The notes under the pieces were generated by a model. It was not told where the DNA came from and made no database searches. It saw only the letters and a program-made list of their open reading frames with translations. Positions 18,746 to 26,457 of a stretch of 64,000 bases of DNA are shown piece by piece (positions within the stretch are counted from its first letter, which is position 1; every line of letters starts with the position of its first letter). Location: NCBI GenBank assembly GCA_963723455.1, contig CAVRQM010000004.1, positions 62,001 through 126,000 of the forward strand, given 5' to 3'. A program made the translations under genes and the position numbers. The DNA comes from CAVRQM01 sp963723455. GTDB taxonomy: Bacteria > Pseudomonadota > Alphaproteobacteria > Acetobacterales > Acetobacteraceae.

Positions 18746-19110
18746 CGCGCTCGCTGCTGGCCGCCCTGCTGCTGCTGCTCGCCGCCTGCGACCCGTATGC
18801 GCTGCAGCGGCGACAGGCCGAGGCGGCGCGGTTCGTGGGCGCCAGCGAGGCCGACCTGGTGCGCCAGCTCGGCGTGCCGACGCGCAGCTTCGAGGCCGGC
18901 GGGCGCCGCTTCCTGGCCTATGACCAGGGCCACACCGACATCGTCCCGCCGCTCTATCCCTGGCGCCCGGCATGGCCGTATGGCGGGTTCGGGTTCGGCT
19001 ATGGCGGCGATTTCCCGGCCCAGGTCGTCCAGGACGTGTGCGAGACGACGTTCGAGGTCGCGGCCGGCCGGGTCACGGGCTTCACCCTGCGCGGCAACGC
19101 CTGCGGCTGA
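18742..19110 (+). CDS. Small lipoprotein
   Basis: 122 residues beginning MTRSLLAALLLLLAACDPYA, a clear lipoprotein signal peptide with lipobox Cys at residue 16. The mature part starts with a BamE/SmpA-like helical stretch, ASEADLVRQLGVPTRSFEAG and RRFLAYDQGH, then a Pro/Trp/Gly-rich loop (YPWRPAWPYGGFGFGYGG) and two Cys. Likely a periplasmic lipoprotein; function not recognised. It overlaps the epmA stop by 4 nt (ATGA). Confidence 0.8.
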   Translation: MTRSLLAALLLLLAACDPYALQRRQAEAARFVGASEADLVRQLGVPTRSFEAGGRRFLAYDQGHTDIVPPLYPWRPAWPYGGFGFGYGGDFPAQVVQDVCETTFEVAAGRVTGFTLRGNACG

Positions 19111-19230
19111 GACATCACGCCGTCGTGAGCGCAACGATTGCCCGCCGGCTGCCTGCATCCGATTTGCCGCTCCCGGACTAGAGCGTGTGCAAGGCCGCGC
19201 TGGGCGGCCCACTCACACGAGGATGACACG

Positions 19231-19830
19231 ATGAAGCTGCGCATTGTCCTGCCGATGATGGCTGCCGCGGGCCTGCTCGCCGCCTGCCAGGCGCCGGCCA
19301 CCACCTCTGCCCAGATGGCTGCGGCCGCGCCGGCCCCCGCCATGCCGATGACCGATCCGATGGTTGGCGGGGCGGCGATGTATCCGACTAAGAACATCGT
19401 CGAGAATGCGGTCAACTCGAAGGACCACACGACGCTGGTGGCCGCGGTCAAGGCGGCGGGGCTGGTCGACACGCTGGAAGGCCCGGGTCCGTTCACCGTG
19501 TTCGCGCCGACCAACGAGGCGTTCGACATGCTGCCGCAGGGCACCGTGGCGACGCTGCTGAAGCCGGCCAACAAGCCCACTTTGGTCAAGATCCTGACCT
19601 ATCATGTGGTGCCCGGCAAGCTGGACAGCGCAGCATTGGCGCAGATGATCCAGGCCGGCGGCGGCAAGGCCGTGCTGACCACGGTGGAGGGCGAGCCGCT
19701 GATCGCCACCATGCAGGGCAACGGCATCGCGCTGACCGACACCAAGGGCGGCGTCGCCATGGTGACAACGGCCGACGTGTATCAGAGCAACGGGGTCATC
19801 CACGTCATCGACCACGTGCTGATGCCGTAA
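19231..19830 (+). CDS. Fasciclin (FAS1) domain lipoprotein
   Basis: 199 residues from ATG 19231, preceded by GAGGATG. The signal peptide ends in a lipobox (MMAAAGLLAACQAP), then a short Ala/Pro/Met linker, then one FAS1 domain. The H1 motif is FTVFAPTNEAFDMLP, the YH motif LTYHVVPGKLD, and the H2 motif is NGVIHVIDHVLMP. FAS1 proteins are adhesive or cell-surface associated in bacteria. No upstream promoter was identified. Confidence 0.92.
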   Translation: MKLRIVLPMMAAAGLLAACQAPATTSAQMAAAAPAPAMPMTDPMVGGAAMYPTKNIVENAVNSKDHTTLVAAVKAAGLVDTLEGPGPFTVFAPTNEAFDMLPQGTVATLLKPANKPTLVKILTYHVVPGKLDSAALAQMIQAGGGKAVLTTVEGEPLIATMQGNGIALTDTKGGVAMVTTADVYQSNGVIHVIDHVLMP

Positions 19831-19834
19831 GAGT

Positions 19835-20000
19835 CCATTGATATTGAGCTTTGGCAGAGCTTTCGTATCATCAGTCTGACGGACGCCCAGCGCAGGAACG
19901 CGAGCGCGTTGCGAATTATGCGTTCCCAGTGCTGGGCGAGACGGGGGCAGCGGTTGAGCGAGGCGATGGTGCGTTGGAGAAGCACCAAGCCATACCCCAC
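19835..20000 (-). mobile_element. IS5-type transposase C-terminal remnant
   Basis: Minus-strand translation gives about 55 residues resembling the C-terminal end of IS5/IS4-type DDE transposases: RTIASLNRCPRLAQHWERII and NALAFLRWASVRLMIRKLCQ. The upstream DDE catalytic part, terminal repeats and a proper stop are absent, so this is a fragment. GC content is visibly lower than in neighbours. It lies between the fasciclin gene and a small membrane gene. Family assignment rests on motif recognition. Confidence 0.6.
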
Positions 20001-20018
20001 ATGCCTCCGCTCAACCAG

Positions 20019-20123
20019 CTATCGGTTCCTCAGCCAATCCCAGACCAGATAGGCGGTGGGTAGTAGAATGATAACAAAGAAAATCCAGTCAAACATCTGA
20101 GGCGTGTTGCCGGCCTGTGGCAT
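20019..20123 (-). CDS. Small single-span membrane protein (34 aa)
   Basis: From ATG 20123, preceded by TGGAGGA at about 8-nt spacing, the product is 34 residues: MPQAGNTPQ, then MFDWIFFVIILLPTAYLVWD as one hydrophobic span, ending WLRNR. A shorter start at 20096 would remove nine residues. The good ribosome binding site and positive C-terminus support a real small membrane protein. It sits beside an IS remnant in AT-richer DNA, so it may be recently acquired. Function unknown. Confidence 0.5.
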   Translation of the reverse strand: MPQAGNTPQMFDWIFFVIILLPTAYLVWDWLRNR

Positions 20124-20268
20124 TTCAGAAGTCCTCCATCCCATGTGGCCGAAATCTCCCTTGGTCCTGACCACTGACCGGGAGCAAACGCCAAAGTGCA
20201 TTTCCAGCACCCGAGATCGGTATCACGAGTGGCGGAGGAGAGAGGATGAGACTCTGGCGTCTGCGGTC

Positions 20269-20300
20269 CCTCACCCCGGCCCTCTCCCGGAGGGAGAGGG
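20269..20300. repeat. Palindromic repeat, copy 1
   Basis: A 32-nt element whose core is CCCTCTCCC-GGA-GGGAGAGGG, a 9-bp perfect stem with a 3-nt loop, preceded by CCTCACCCCGG. A second copy at 60867-60898 matches at 31 of 32 positions, differing only in the loop. It lies 10 nt beyond the thiE stop and could act as a 3'-end stabiliser or attenuator. The rest of the gap to the small gene (20124-20268) shows nothing recognisable. Confidence 0.75.
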
Positions 20301-20309
20301 GGAAGCAAG

Positions 20310-20954
20310 CTACGCCTCTCGCGCCGCTTCGATGGCCGTGTTCATGGCGCGCACCCCGGCGGCTGGTCCGTCGGGGTGCGACCACACCGCCCCCACCACC
20401 GCCAGGAAATCCGCGCCCGCCCGAACCAAAGGCGCGCAGTTATCCGCGGTGATGCCGCCGATCGCGACGCAGGGCAGTTCCATCAGCTCCGACCACCAGC
20501 TTAGCAACTCCGGGTCCGCCCGCGTCGGCGCGGCCTTGGTGGCGGTCGGGTGGAATGCGCCGAACGCCACGTAGTCCGCGCCATCCTCGCCGGCCTGCAT
20601 CGCCAGGTCGCGGCTGTCGTGGCAGGTGACCCCCAGCATCCGGTCGCCCAGCAGCCGCCGAGCCTCCCGCGCCGGCGTGTCGGTCTGGCCGACATGGGCG
20701 CCGTCGCACCCGGTGCTGGCGGCCAGGTCCGGCCGGTCATTGAGCAGGAATGCCACGCCGCGCCCCTGCGCCGCCGGCCGCAGCGCCTGGATCGCCCGCG
20801 CCAGGTCGTCGTCGGGCGCATCCTTCAGCCGCAACTGCACCGCCGCCACGTCGCCTGCGTCCAGGGCTGCGGCCAGCAGCGCGGGAAACCGGGCCAGGTC
20901 GATCGCCGGCGGCGTCACCAGGTACAGGCGGCAGCCGGCCGCCGGCCCGCTCAT
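20310..20954 (-). CDS. thiE: Thiamine-phosphate synthase ThiE
   Basis: Joins HMP-PP and the thiazole phosphate to thiamine phosphate. 214 residues, TIM barrel. Motifs: AVQLRLKDAPDDDL, FLLNDRPDLAASTGCDGAHV, GQTDTPAREAR, GVTCHDSRDL, ADYVAFGAFHPTATK and CVAIGGITADN. The start overlaps the aldolase stop by 4 nt (ATGA). No other thiamine genes and no TPP riboswitch were seen nearby. Confidence 0.94.
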   Translation of the reverse strand: MSGPAAGCRLYLVTPPAIDLARFPALLAAALDAGDVAAVQLRLKDAPDDDLARAIQALRPAAQGRGVAFLLNDRPDLAASTGCDGAHVGQTDTPAREARRLLGDRMLGVTCHDSRDLAMQAGEDGADYVAFGAFHPTATKAAPTRADPELLSWWSELMELPCVAIGGITADNCAPLVRAGADFLAVVGAVWSHPDGPAAGVRAMNTAIEAAREA

Positions 20955-21868
20955 GCGCCCGACTGGAATATCTCGATGATCCGGCCGAGCATGGCCAGCG
21001 CCTGATCCTTCGGCCGGGTGAACGTGTTGCGGCCGATGATGCTGCCGCTGGCGCCGCCGGCGTGCAGGCCGCGCACCGTCTGGTACACGTCATCGACGCT
21101 GCTCTGCGCCTCGCCGCCCGAGAACAGCACGACCCGGCGGCCGGCAAAGCAGGACTGCATGATGTGCTCGACCCGCTTCGGCAGCGTGCTGATGTCGATG
21201 TGCTCGTAAGCCTTCTTTGCCGCATCCAGGCCGAGATGCTGGGTCGGCGGCTTCACCTTGATGATGTTCGCCCCCATCAGCGCCGCCATGTGCGCGGCAT
21301 AGGCGCAGACGTCCACCGCGGTCTCGGCGTCCTTGTCCAGCATCGGGCCGCGCGGATAGCTCCACACGACCACCGCCAGGCCCGCCGATTTCGCCTCGCG
21401 CGACAGTTCGCGCAGCTCCTCCATCTGCTCGAAACAGAAATCGCTGCCCGGATAGATGGTGAAGCCGATCGCGGCGCAGCCCAGCCGGAGCGCGTCGGAG
21501 ACGCTGGCGGTGACCGCCTGATCCTTGATCGTGGTCAGGCTGTTGCTGCTGTTCATCTTCAGGATCAGCGGCATCGCGCCGGCGAAGCTGGACGCGCCGA
21601 CCTCCAGCATCCCGAGCGGCGCCGCAAAGGCGTTCAGCCCGGCCTCGATCGCCAGCTCGAAATGGTAGCGCGGATCGTAGGCCGGCGGGTTGGCGGCGAA
21701 GCTGCGCGCCGGGCCATGCTCGAAACCCTGATCGACCGGCAGGATCACCAGCTTGCCGGTGCCGCCGAGCTTCCCCTCCATCAGGATGCGCGCCAGGCTG
21801 GCCTTGGTGCCGGGGTTGTCGGATTCGTACCAGTCGAGGATGCGGCGAACCGGCTCGGTGATGCGCAT
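20951..21868 (-). CDS. Class I fructose-bisphosphate aldolase (DhnA/FbaB type)
   Basis: Glycolytic/gluconeogenic aldolase of the archaeal-type class I (DeoC/DhnA-like) family. 305 residues from ATG 21868. Diagnostic segments are VILPVDQGFEHGPARSF, MPLILKMNSSNSL, VWSYPRGPML, ANIIKVKPPTQHLG (expected Schiff-base Lys region), RRVVLFSGGEA and GASGSIIGRNTFTRP (phosphate binding). It is coupled to thiE. Confidence 0.9.
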   Translation of the reverse strand: MRITEPVRRILDWYESDNPGTKASLARILMEGKLGGTGKLVILPVDQGFEHGPARSFAANPPAYDPRYHFELAIEAGLNAFAAPLGMLEVGASSFAGAMPLILKMNSSNSLTTIKDQAVTASVSDALRLGCAAIGFTIYPGSDFCFEQMEELRELSREAKSAGLAVVVWSYPRGPMLDKDAETAVDVCAYAAHMAALMGANIIKVKPPTQHLGLDAAKKAYEHIDISTLPKRVEHIMQSCFAGRRVVLFSGGEAQSSVDDVYQTVRGLHAGGASGSIIGRNTFTRPKDQALAMLGRIIEIFQSGA

Positions 21869-21893
21869 GGGTGCCCTCCGTGTCCTGCCGCGT

Positions 21894-22325
21894 CTAGCGC
21901 AGGCGGCCGGGCCTGTCATCCGCGGCGAGCCACGCCCTCAGGCGATGTGATGCGCCCGGCCTGTTGAGGTCGAGTTCGGCCAGATCCAGCGCGACGGGCC
22001 GGGCCGCCAGGATCACCGCGCCGCATTCCGACGCCGCGCCGGTGACGGCGGCGAAGGCGGGGCAGGCGGCATCCAGCACCAGCGCCGGCTGGCCCCTGCG
22101 CAGTGCTGCCATTGCGGCGCCCGGCGCGTCGGCGCAGTCCAGGATGTCGCGGCACGGCGTGGCGGGATGCCCGGCCCGGCTGGCGGCCAGCATCGCCCGC
22201 CACCAGCCGACGCCGCCGTACACGGCGGCGCCGCGCCCGGACAGCAGGGTGACGGGGCGCCCCGGGGCGAGGGCCGCGCAGGCGTCGCCCCACCCATGCA
22301 CCACGACCGCAGGCGGCCACTCCAT
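21894..22325 (-). CDS. Hypothetical protein
   Basis: 143 residues from ATG 22325 (MEWPPAVVVHGWGDACAALA). Alternating small hydrophobic strands and Gly-rich turns (VTLLSGRGAAVYGGVGWWRA) suggest a small Rossmann-like or alpha/beta protein. No catalytic motif was recognised. It lies 25 nt upstream of the class I aldolase, probably in the same operon, and diverges from the DUF4164-like gene. Confidence 0.6.
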   Translation of the reverse strand: MEWPPAVVVHGWGDACAALAPGRPVTLLSGRGAAVYGGVGWWRAMLAASRAGHPATPCRDILDCADAPGAAMAALRRGQPALVLDAACPAFAAVTGAASECGAVILAARPVALDLAELDLNRPGASHRLRAWLAADDRPGRLR

Positions 22326-22385
22326 GCTTGACCTTGAACCGCCGGCCGGGCTGTAACGCAATGCTCACAGGCACCGGAGACCGGA

Positions 22386-22622
22386 TTGCCGGATCAGGAC
22401 GACGCCTCGGCCGGGAACACCGGGTGGTCCGGGGAGGACGATCAGGCGGCCGAGCGGCTGGAACGGGCGCTGGAGCGAATCGCCGCATCCGCGCATCGTG
22501 CCGCGTCGGGGGCAGGGCGGCGGAGCAGCGAGCCGATCATGGCCCCCGGTCCGACCCGCGAGGTCGCCGCCCGGCTGGATGCGCTGATCGCCCAGCTGCG
22601 GACCGCGCTCGATCGCGACTGA
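22386..22622 (+). CDS. Small coiled-coil protein (DUF4164-like)
   Basis: 78 residues from TTG 22386, which has GGAG 6 nt upstream. Two helical heptad-rich blocks, AAERLERALERIAASAHRAA and REVAARLDALIAQLRTALDR, flank a Ser/Pro-rich linker. Position directly before zapA is typical for DUF4164-type proteins in alphaproteobacteria. Function unknown; the start codon is uncertain. Confidence 0.55.
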   Translation: MPDQDDASAGNTGWSGEDDQAAERLERALERIAASAHRAASGAGRRSSEPIMAPGPTREVAARLDALIAQLRTALDRD

Positions 22623-22674
22623 ACTGCCCGCGAGCCGGGTTTTGGCGACTGACGTCTATGCAGCGGAGGGCGCG

Positions 22675-23034
22675 ATGGCCCAGGTGACGGTCAAGATCAA
22701 CGGGTACGCCTACACCGTGGGGTGCGAGGACGGGCAGGAGGAGCACCTGACGGCAATGGCGGCCGAGGTCGAAGGCCGGATCGACAGCATCAAGGCGCTG
22801 GGCGGCTCCTCCGGCGAGGCGCGGCTGCTGGTGCTGGCGTCGCTGCTGATGGCCGACGAACTGCACGACACGCGCCTGGAGATGGAAACGCTGCGCGCGA
22901 TGGCGCCGCGCGCCGGAGCCAGGCGGGCCGGGCCGGAGAAGTCGTCCGAGGCCGAATTGGCGCGACGGATCAGTCGCCTCGCGGCGCGGGCCGAACAGAT
23001 CGCGGCGGAACTCGACCCACCGCAGCCGGGCTGA
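22675..23034 (+). CDS. zapA: Cell division protein ZapA
   Basis: FtsZ-ring-associated protein. 119 residues from ATG 22675 (MAQVTVKINGYAYTVGCEDG), preceded by GGAGGG; the in-frame TTG at 22642 lacks a good site. The N-terminal ZapA fold (VTVKINGYAYTVGC, EEHLTAMAAEVEGRID) is followed by VLASLLMADELHD and a long C-terminal coiled coil. It precedes 6S RNA and 5-formyl-THF cyclo-ligase, the standard arrangement across proteobacteria. Confidence 0.92.
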   Translation: MAQVTVKINGYAYTVGCEDGQEEHLTAMAAEVEGRIDSIKALGGSSGEARLLVLASLLMADELHDTRLEMETLRAMAPRAGARRAGPEKSSEAELARRISRLAARAEQIAAELDPPQPG

Positions 23035-23092
23035 CCGTCGGGCGGGCCGGGCGCGAGCTTGGGCCCCGGCCCGATGTGCTAGGATGGGCGCC

Positions 23093-23480
23093 ATGCCGGA
23101 CGACATGTACGATCGAGACGCACTGGTATGGTCGGAACAGCAGGCGGTCCTGCTGGCCCGCCTGGCGCGGGGCGAGCGGGTCAATGACGCGATCGACTGG
23201 CCGCACGTGATCGAGGAGATCGAGGACGTGGGCCGGGCCAGCTGACTGGCTGCGAGAGCCTGTCGCGACAGGCGATGGTCCGTCGCGGCTTACGCCATCC
23301 ATGCGGCAACGGATCGATCTCGACGTTCTGTACGCGAAGGCGGTCCGCCAGACGCGCGCCGGAGAGGGGGCCGCCGCGGCTCTCAAGGCGCCGCTGACGT
23401 GCCCATTTACCCTGGACGATCTGCTGGCCGATGACCTCGATGTATCGGCGCTGGTCGCCCGCCTGCGGGCCGCATCTTGA
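23093..23480 (+). pseudogene. DUF29 gene remnant with internal deletion
   Basis: Both ends of a DUF29 protein are present, but not in one frame. From ATG 23093 the N-terminal 50 residues read MPDDMYDRDALVWSEQQAVL through HVIEEIEDVG and stop at 23245. In another frame the C-terminus resumes with MRQRIDLDVLYAKAVRQTRA and CPFTLDDLLADDLDVSALV, ending at 23480. About 40-50 residues of the middle, where DUF29 has a conserved helical hairpin, are missing. A deletion plus frame change indicates a decayed gene rather than a single sequencing error. Confidence 0.65.
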
Positions 23481-23483
23481 AAC

Positions 23484-23630
23484 AACAGCCGCAACCCTGC
23501 ACCTACCACTAGCGGGGCTGCCCGGTGCGTCAGGCAGCACATCCCCTGGGCCGATAAGCACTCCCACGGGAGCTGGCTCTGTCGCGATCGTGGTCGCGGT
23601 ATCCGGCGCCCACCTGCGCAAGCAGGCCTT
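23484..23630 (+). ncRNA. ssrS: 6S RNA
   Basis: 6S RNA mimics an open promoter and sequesters sigma-70 RNA polymerase. Evidence: location between zapA and 5-formyl-THF cyclo-ligase on the same strand; the conserved CCCCTGGGCCGATAAGC block near 23544 (E. coli has CCCCUGAGCCGAUA); the hairpin CTCCCACGGGAG followed by CTGG; a terminal CGCGA/TCGCG stem; the TATCCGGCGCCCACCTG block; and a 3' CCTGC-GCAA-GCAGG hairpin. Ends are approximate. The 3' end abuts the next coding start. Confidence 0.72.
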
Positions 23631-23636
23631 GGGAGG

Positions 23637-24233
23637 ATGACAAGTCCAACGGCCATGGCGGCTCCGCACTTCCCTGATCTCGACTCGGCCAAACGCGCGG
23701 CGCGGCTTCGCGCCCTGGCGGCGCGCGCCGGGTGCGACCCGGCGATGGGCGAGGCGCTGTGCCGCCACGTCCTCGCCTCCGTCTTGCCGCGCGACGGTGC
23801 GACGGTTTCCGGCTTCTGGCCGCTGGGCGCGGAGATCGACATCCGGCCGCTGCTGCAGGCGCTGCACGCGCGCGGCCATCCGGTGCTGCTGCCGGTGACG
23901 CCGCGCCGCGGCCTGCCGCTGAGCTTTCGTCGCTGGAGTCCCGGCACGGCGCTTATCGAGGAGAAGTTCGGCACGCGCTGTCCGCCGCCCGATGCGCCCG
24001 AGGGCCGGCCGGACGTCATGTTCGTGCCGCTGCTGGCGTTCGATCGCACCGGTCGGCGGCTTGGCTACGGCGGCGGGTTCTACGACCGCACGCTTGCCAC
24101 GCTGCCGCACGCGACCGCCATCGGCTGCGCCTTCGCCGCACAGGAACTGGACGAAGTGCCGGCGGGAGAGTACGACCGCCGCCTGCACGCCGTCGCCACC
24201 GAGCGTGGCGTCATCGTCTGCGACCCTCCCTGA
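23637..24233 (+). CDS. 5-formyltetrahydrofolate cyclo-ligase
   Basis: ATP-dependent conversion of 5-formyl-THF to 5,10-methenyl-THF. Up to 198 residues. Motifs: SAKRAARLRALAAR at the N-terminus, VSGFWPLGAEIDIRPLL, LLPVTPRRGLPLSFR, and DVMFVPLLAFDRTGRRLGYG followed by GGFYDRTLA (ATP/substrate loop). ATG 23637 directly abuts GGGAGG, too close for a ribosome site; ATG 23655 is an equally likely start. It may be cotranscribed with 6S RNA, as ygfA is in E. coli. Confidence 0.9.
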   Translation: MTSPTAMAAPHFPDLDSAKRAARLRALAARAGCDPAMGEALCRHVLASVLPRDGATVSGFWPLGAEIDIRPLLQALHARGHPVLLPVTPRRGLPLSFRRWSPGTALIEEKFGTRCPPPDAPEGRPDVMFVPLLAFDRTGRRLGYGGGFYDRTLATLPHATAIGCAFAAQELDEVPAGEYDRRLHAVATERGVIVCDPP

Positions 24234-24246
24234 AGAAAAATCCGTC

Positions 24247-25063
24247 ATGCGAATCCTGTTCCTGGGCGACGTCGTCGGCCGTTCCGGCCGCGAGGCCGCT
24301 GTCGCCGCCCTGCCCACGCTGCGCGAGCGGCTGGGCATCCACCTCGCCGTCGTCAACGCCGAGAACGCGAGCCACGGCTTCGGTCTGGGCGCCCGACATG
24401 GCCGCGGCCCTGTTCGCCGCCGGGGCCGATGCGATCACGCTGGGCAACCACGCCTGGGACCGCAAGGAACTGATCGCCTATATCGCGCAGGAGCCGCGGG
24501 TCATCCGGCCGCTGAACTTCCCGCCCGGCACGCCGGGCGGGGGCAGCGTGGTGGCGGCGCTGGCGGATGGCCGGCGCGCGCTGGTGATCAATGCGATGGG
24601 GCGGCTGTTCATGGACGCGCTGGACTGCCCTTTCCGCGGCACGGCGGTCGAACTGTCGCGGCACCGGATGGGCGGCACCGTCGCCGCCGTGGTGATCGAC
24701 TTCCACGCCGAGGCGACCAGCGAGAAGGCCGCCTTCGCCCATTCGTTCGACGGCCAGGCGAGCCTGATCGTCGGCACCCACACGCATGTTCCGACATCGG
24801 ACCACCAGGTGCTGCCCGGCGGCACCGCGTTCCAGTCCGATGCGGGCATGTGCGGCGACTACGACAGCGTGATCGGCATGGCCAAGGACGGCGCTGCCAC
24901 CCGGTTCTGGAAGAAGATGCCGGGCGACAAGCTGCAGCCGGCGGAAGGCGTCGCCACCGTGTGCGGCGTGTTCGTCGAGACCGACGACGCCACCGGCCTG
25001 GCCCGGCGCATCGAGCCGGTGCGCCTGGGCGGCCGGCTGTCGCAGGCGATGCCGGCGGTGTAG
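24247..25063 (+). CDS. YmdB-type metallophosphoesterase (frameshifted)
   Basis: Member of the TIGR00282/YmdB family, metal-dependent phosphodiesterases implicated in cyclic-nucleotide turnover in Bacillus. About 271 residues. The frame starts MRILFLGDVVGRSGREA with LAVVNAENASHGFG, then shifts at about 24392 (one extra C in GGCGCCC) and continues DMAAALFAAGADAITLGNHA. Later motifs are intact: NAMGRLFMDALDCPF, VVIDFHAEATSEKAAFAHSF, VGTHTHVPTSDHQVLPGG and QSDAGMCGDYDSVIGM. The intact flanks favour a sequence error. Confidence 0.85.
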
Positions 25064-25093
25064 CGTCGTCCATCATTCAGGCGGAGCGGGTTG

Positions 25094-25654
25094 ATGTCGG
25101 AACGGATTGCGAGGCTGGCCCCGGTGTGTACGTTGCCCGCGACGCTGCTGTGGGCAGTCGGGCTAAGCCTGTTGCTGGCCGTGTCGGCGCATGTCGAGGT
25201 GCGGTTCTGGCCGGTGCCGATGACCCTGCAGACCCTGGCGGTGCTGGCGATTGGCGGGATGCTCGGGCCGCGTATCGCGCTGTCGGCGATGGCGGTCTAT
25301 CTGGCGGAGGGCGCGGCCGGCCTGCCGGTTTTCGCGGGCACTCCGGCGCATGGCCTCGGGGTGGCCTACATGGCGGGGCCGACCGGCGGCTACCTGCTGG
25401 GCCTGCTGCTGGCGGCCGGGTTCGCGGGCTGGGCCGGGCAGCGTCTTGTTGCGCGGCCGGTGTTGCTGGGGCTGGCGATGCTGGGCGCGGTGGCGCTGAA
25501 CTACCTGCCAGGCGTGGCATGGCTTTCGACGTTCGTCGGCTGGAGGGAGGCTGTTGCCTCCGGTACGGCGCCGTTCATCGCCGCCGATCTGGTCAAGGCG
25601 GCGCTGGCGACCGCGCTGGTGCTGGCCGCCGCCGGTCGGCTGCGGCGCGGCTGA
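25094..25654 (+). CDS. bioY: Biotin transporter BioY
   Basis: Substrate-binding S component of an ECF biotin transporter. 186 residues, about six hydrophobic helices. The family signature WPVPMTLQTLAVLAIGGMLG is near residue 40, and AGTPAHGLGVAYMAGPTGGY and NYLPGVAWL follow. ATG 25094 has GGAGCGGG upstream. No BioM/BioN-like ATPase or T component is adjacent, so it uses shared modules or works alone. Confidence 0.93.
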   Translation: MSERIARLAPVCTLPATLLWAVGLSLLLAVSAHVEVRFWPVPMTLQTLAVLAIGGMLGPRIALSAMAVYLAEGAAGLPVFAGTPAHGLGVAYMAGPTGGYLLGLLLAAGFAGWAGQRLVARPVLLGLAMLGAVALNYLPGVAWLSTFVGWREAVASGTAPFIAADLVKAALATALVLAAAGRLRRG

Positions 25655-25673
25655 TCGCGGGGGGCGGCCCAGC

Positions 25674-26426
25674 ATGGCGGGACATTCGCAGTTCAAGAAC
25701 ATCATGCACCGCAAGGGCGCGCAGGATGCACGGCGCGCCCGGCAGTTCGCCAAGATGATCCGCGAGATCACCGTCTCGGCCCGGCAGGGTCTGCCGGACC
25801 CGGCCTCCAACCCGCGCCTGCGCACCGCGATCTCAGCGGCGCGGGTGGCCAACATGCCGCGCGACACGATCGAGCGCGCCATCAAAAAGGCCGCGGGCGC
25901 GGCCGGGGGCGAGGACTACGCCGAGGTCCGCTATGAGGGCTATGGCCCGGCCGGCGTGGCGATCATCGTCGAGGCGCTGACCGACAACCGCAACCGCACC
26001 GCCTCGGACGTGCGCTCGGCCTTTGCCAAATACGGCGGCGCGCTGGGCGAGACGAACTCGGTGTCGTTCTTGTTCCAGCGGCTCGGCGTGGTGCGCTATC
26101 CGCCGGGCGCGGGCAGCGAGGATGCGATGCTGGAGGTGGCGATCGAGGCCGGGGCGGAAGATGTTCGCAGCGTGCCGGATGGCCACGAGATCATCGCTTC
26201 CGTCGATGACTTTTTCGCCGTGCGCGACGCGCTGGAGCAGCGGTTCGGGCCGGCCGAGGAGGCCAGGCTGGACTGGCGCCCCACCACCGAGGTCACGCTG
26301 GACGAGGAGCGGGCGGCGTCGGTGCTGAAGCTGGTCGATGTGCTGGACGACAGCGACGACGTGCAGAACGTGTTCGCCAATTTCGACATCCCCGAGCCGG
26401 TGCTGCAGAAATTGTCGGCGGCATGA
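25674..26426 (+). CDS. yebC: YebC/PmpR-family regulator
   Basis: YebC/TACO1 family, 250 residues. The N-terminus MAGHSQFKNIMHRKGAQDAR is diagnostic, with EITVSARQGLPDPASNPRLR, NMPRDTIERAIKKAAG, EALTDNRNRTASDVRSAFAK and GALGETNSVSFLFQR. Members are reported as transcriptional regulators and, more recently, translation factors acting at proline stretches. It lies just before ruvC, the common arrangement. Confidence 0.95.
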   Translation: MAGHSQFKNIMHRKGAQDARRARQFAKMIREITVSARQGLPDPASNPRLRTAISAARVANMPRDTIERAIKKAAGAAGGEDYAEVRYEGYGPAGVAIIVEALTDNRNRTASDVRSAFAKYGGALGETNSVSFLFQRLGVVRYPPGAGSEDAMLEVAIEAGAEDVRSVPDGHEIIASVDDFFAVRDALEQRFGPAEEARLDWRPTTEVTLDEERAASVLKLVDVLDDSDDVQNVFANFDIPEPVLQKLSAA

Positions 26427-26457
26427 TGGCCCGTGGTCGTTCCCGCAGCCGCCCGGC

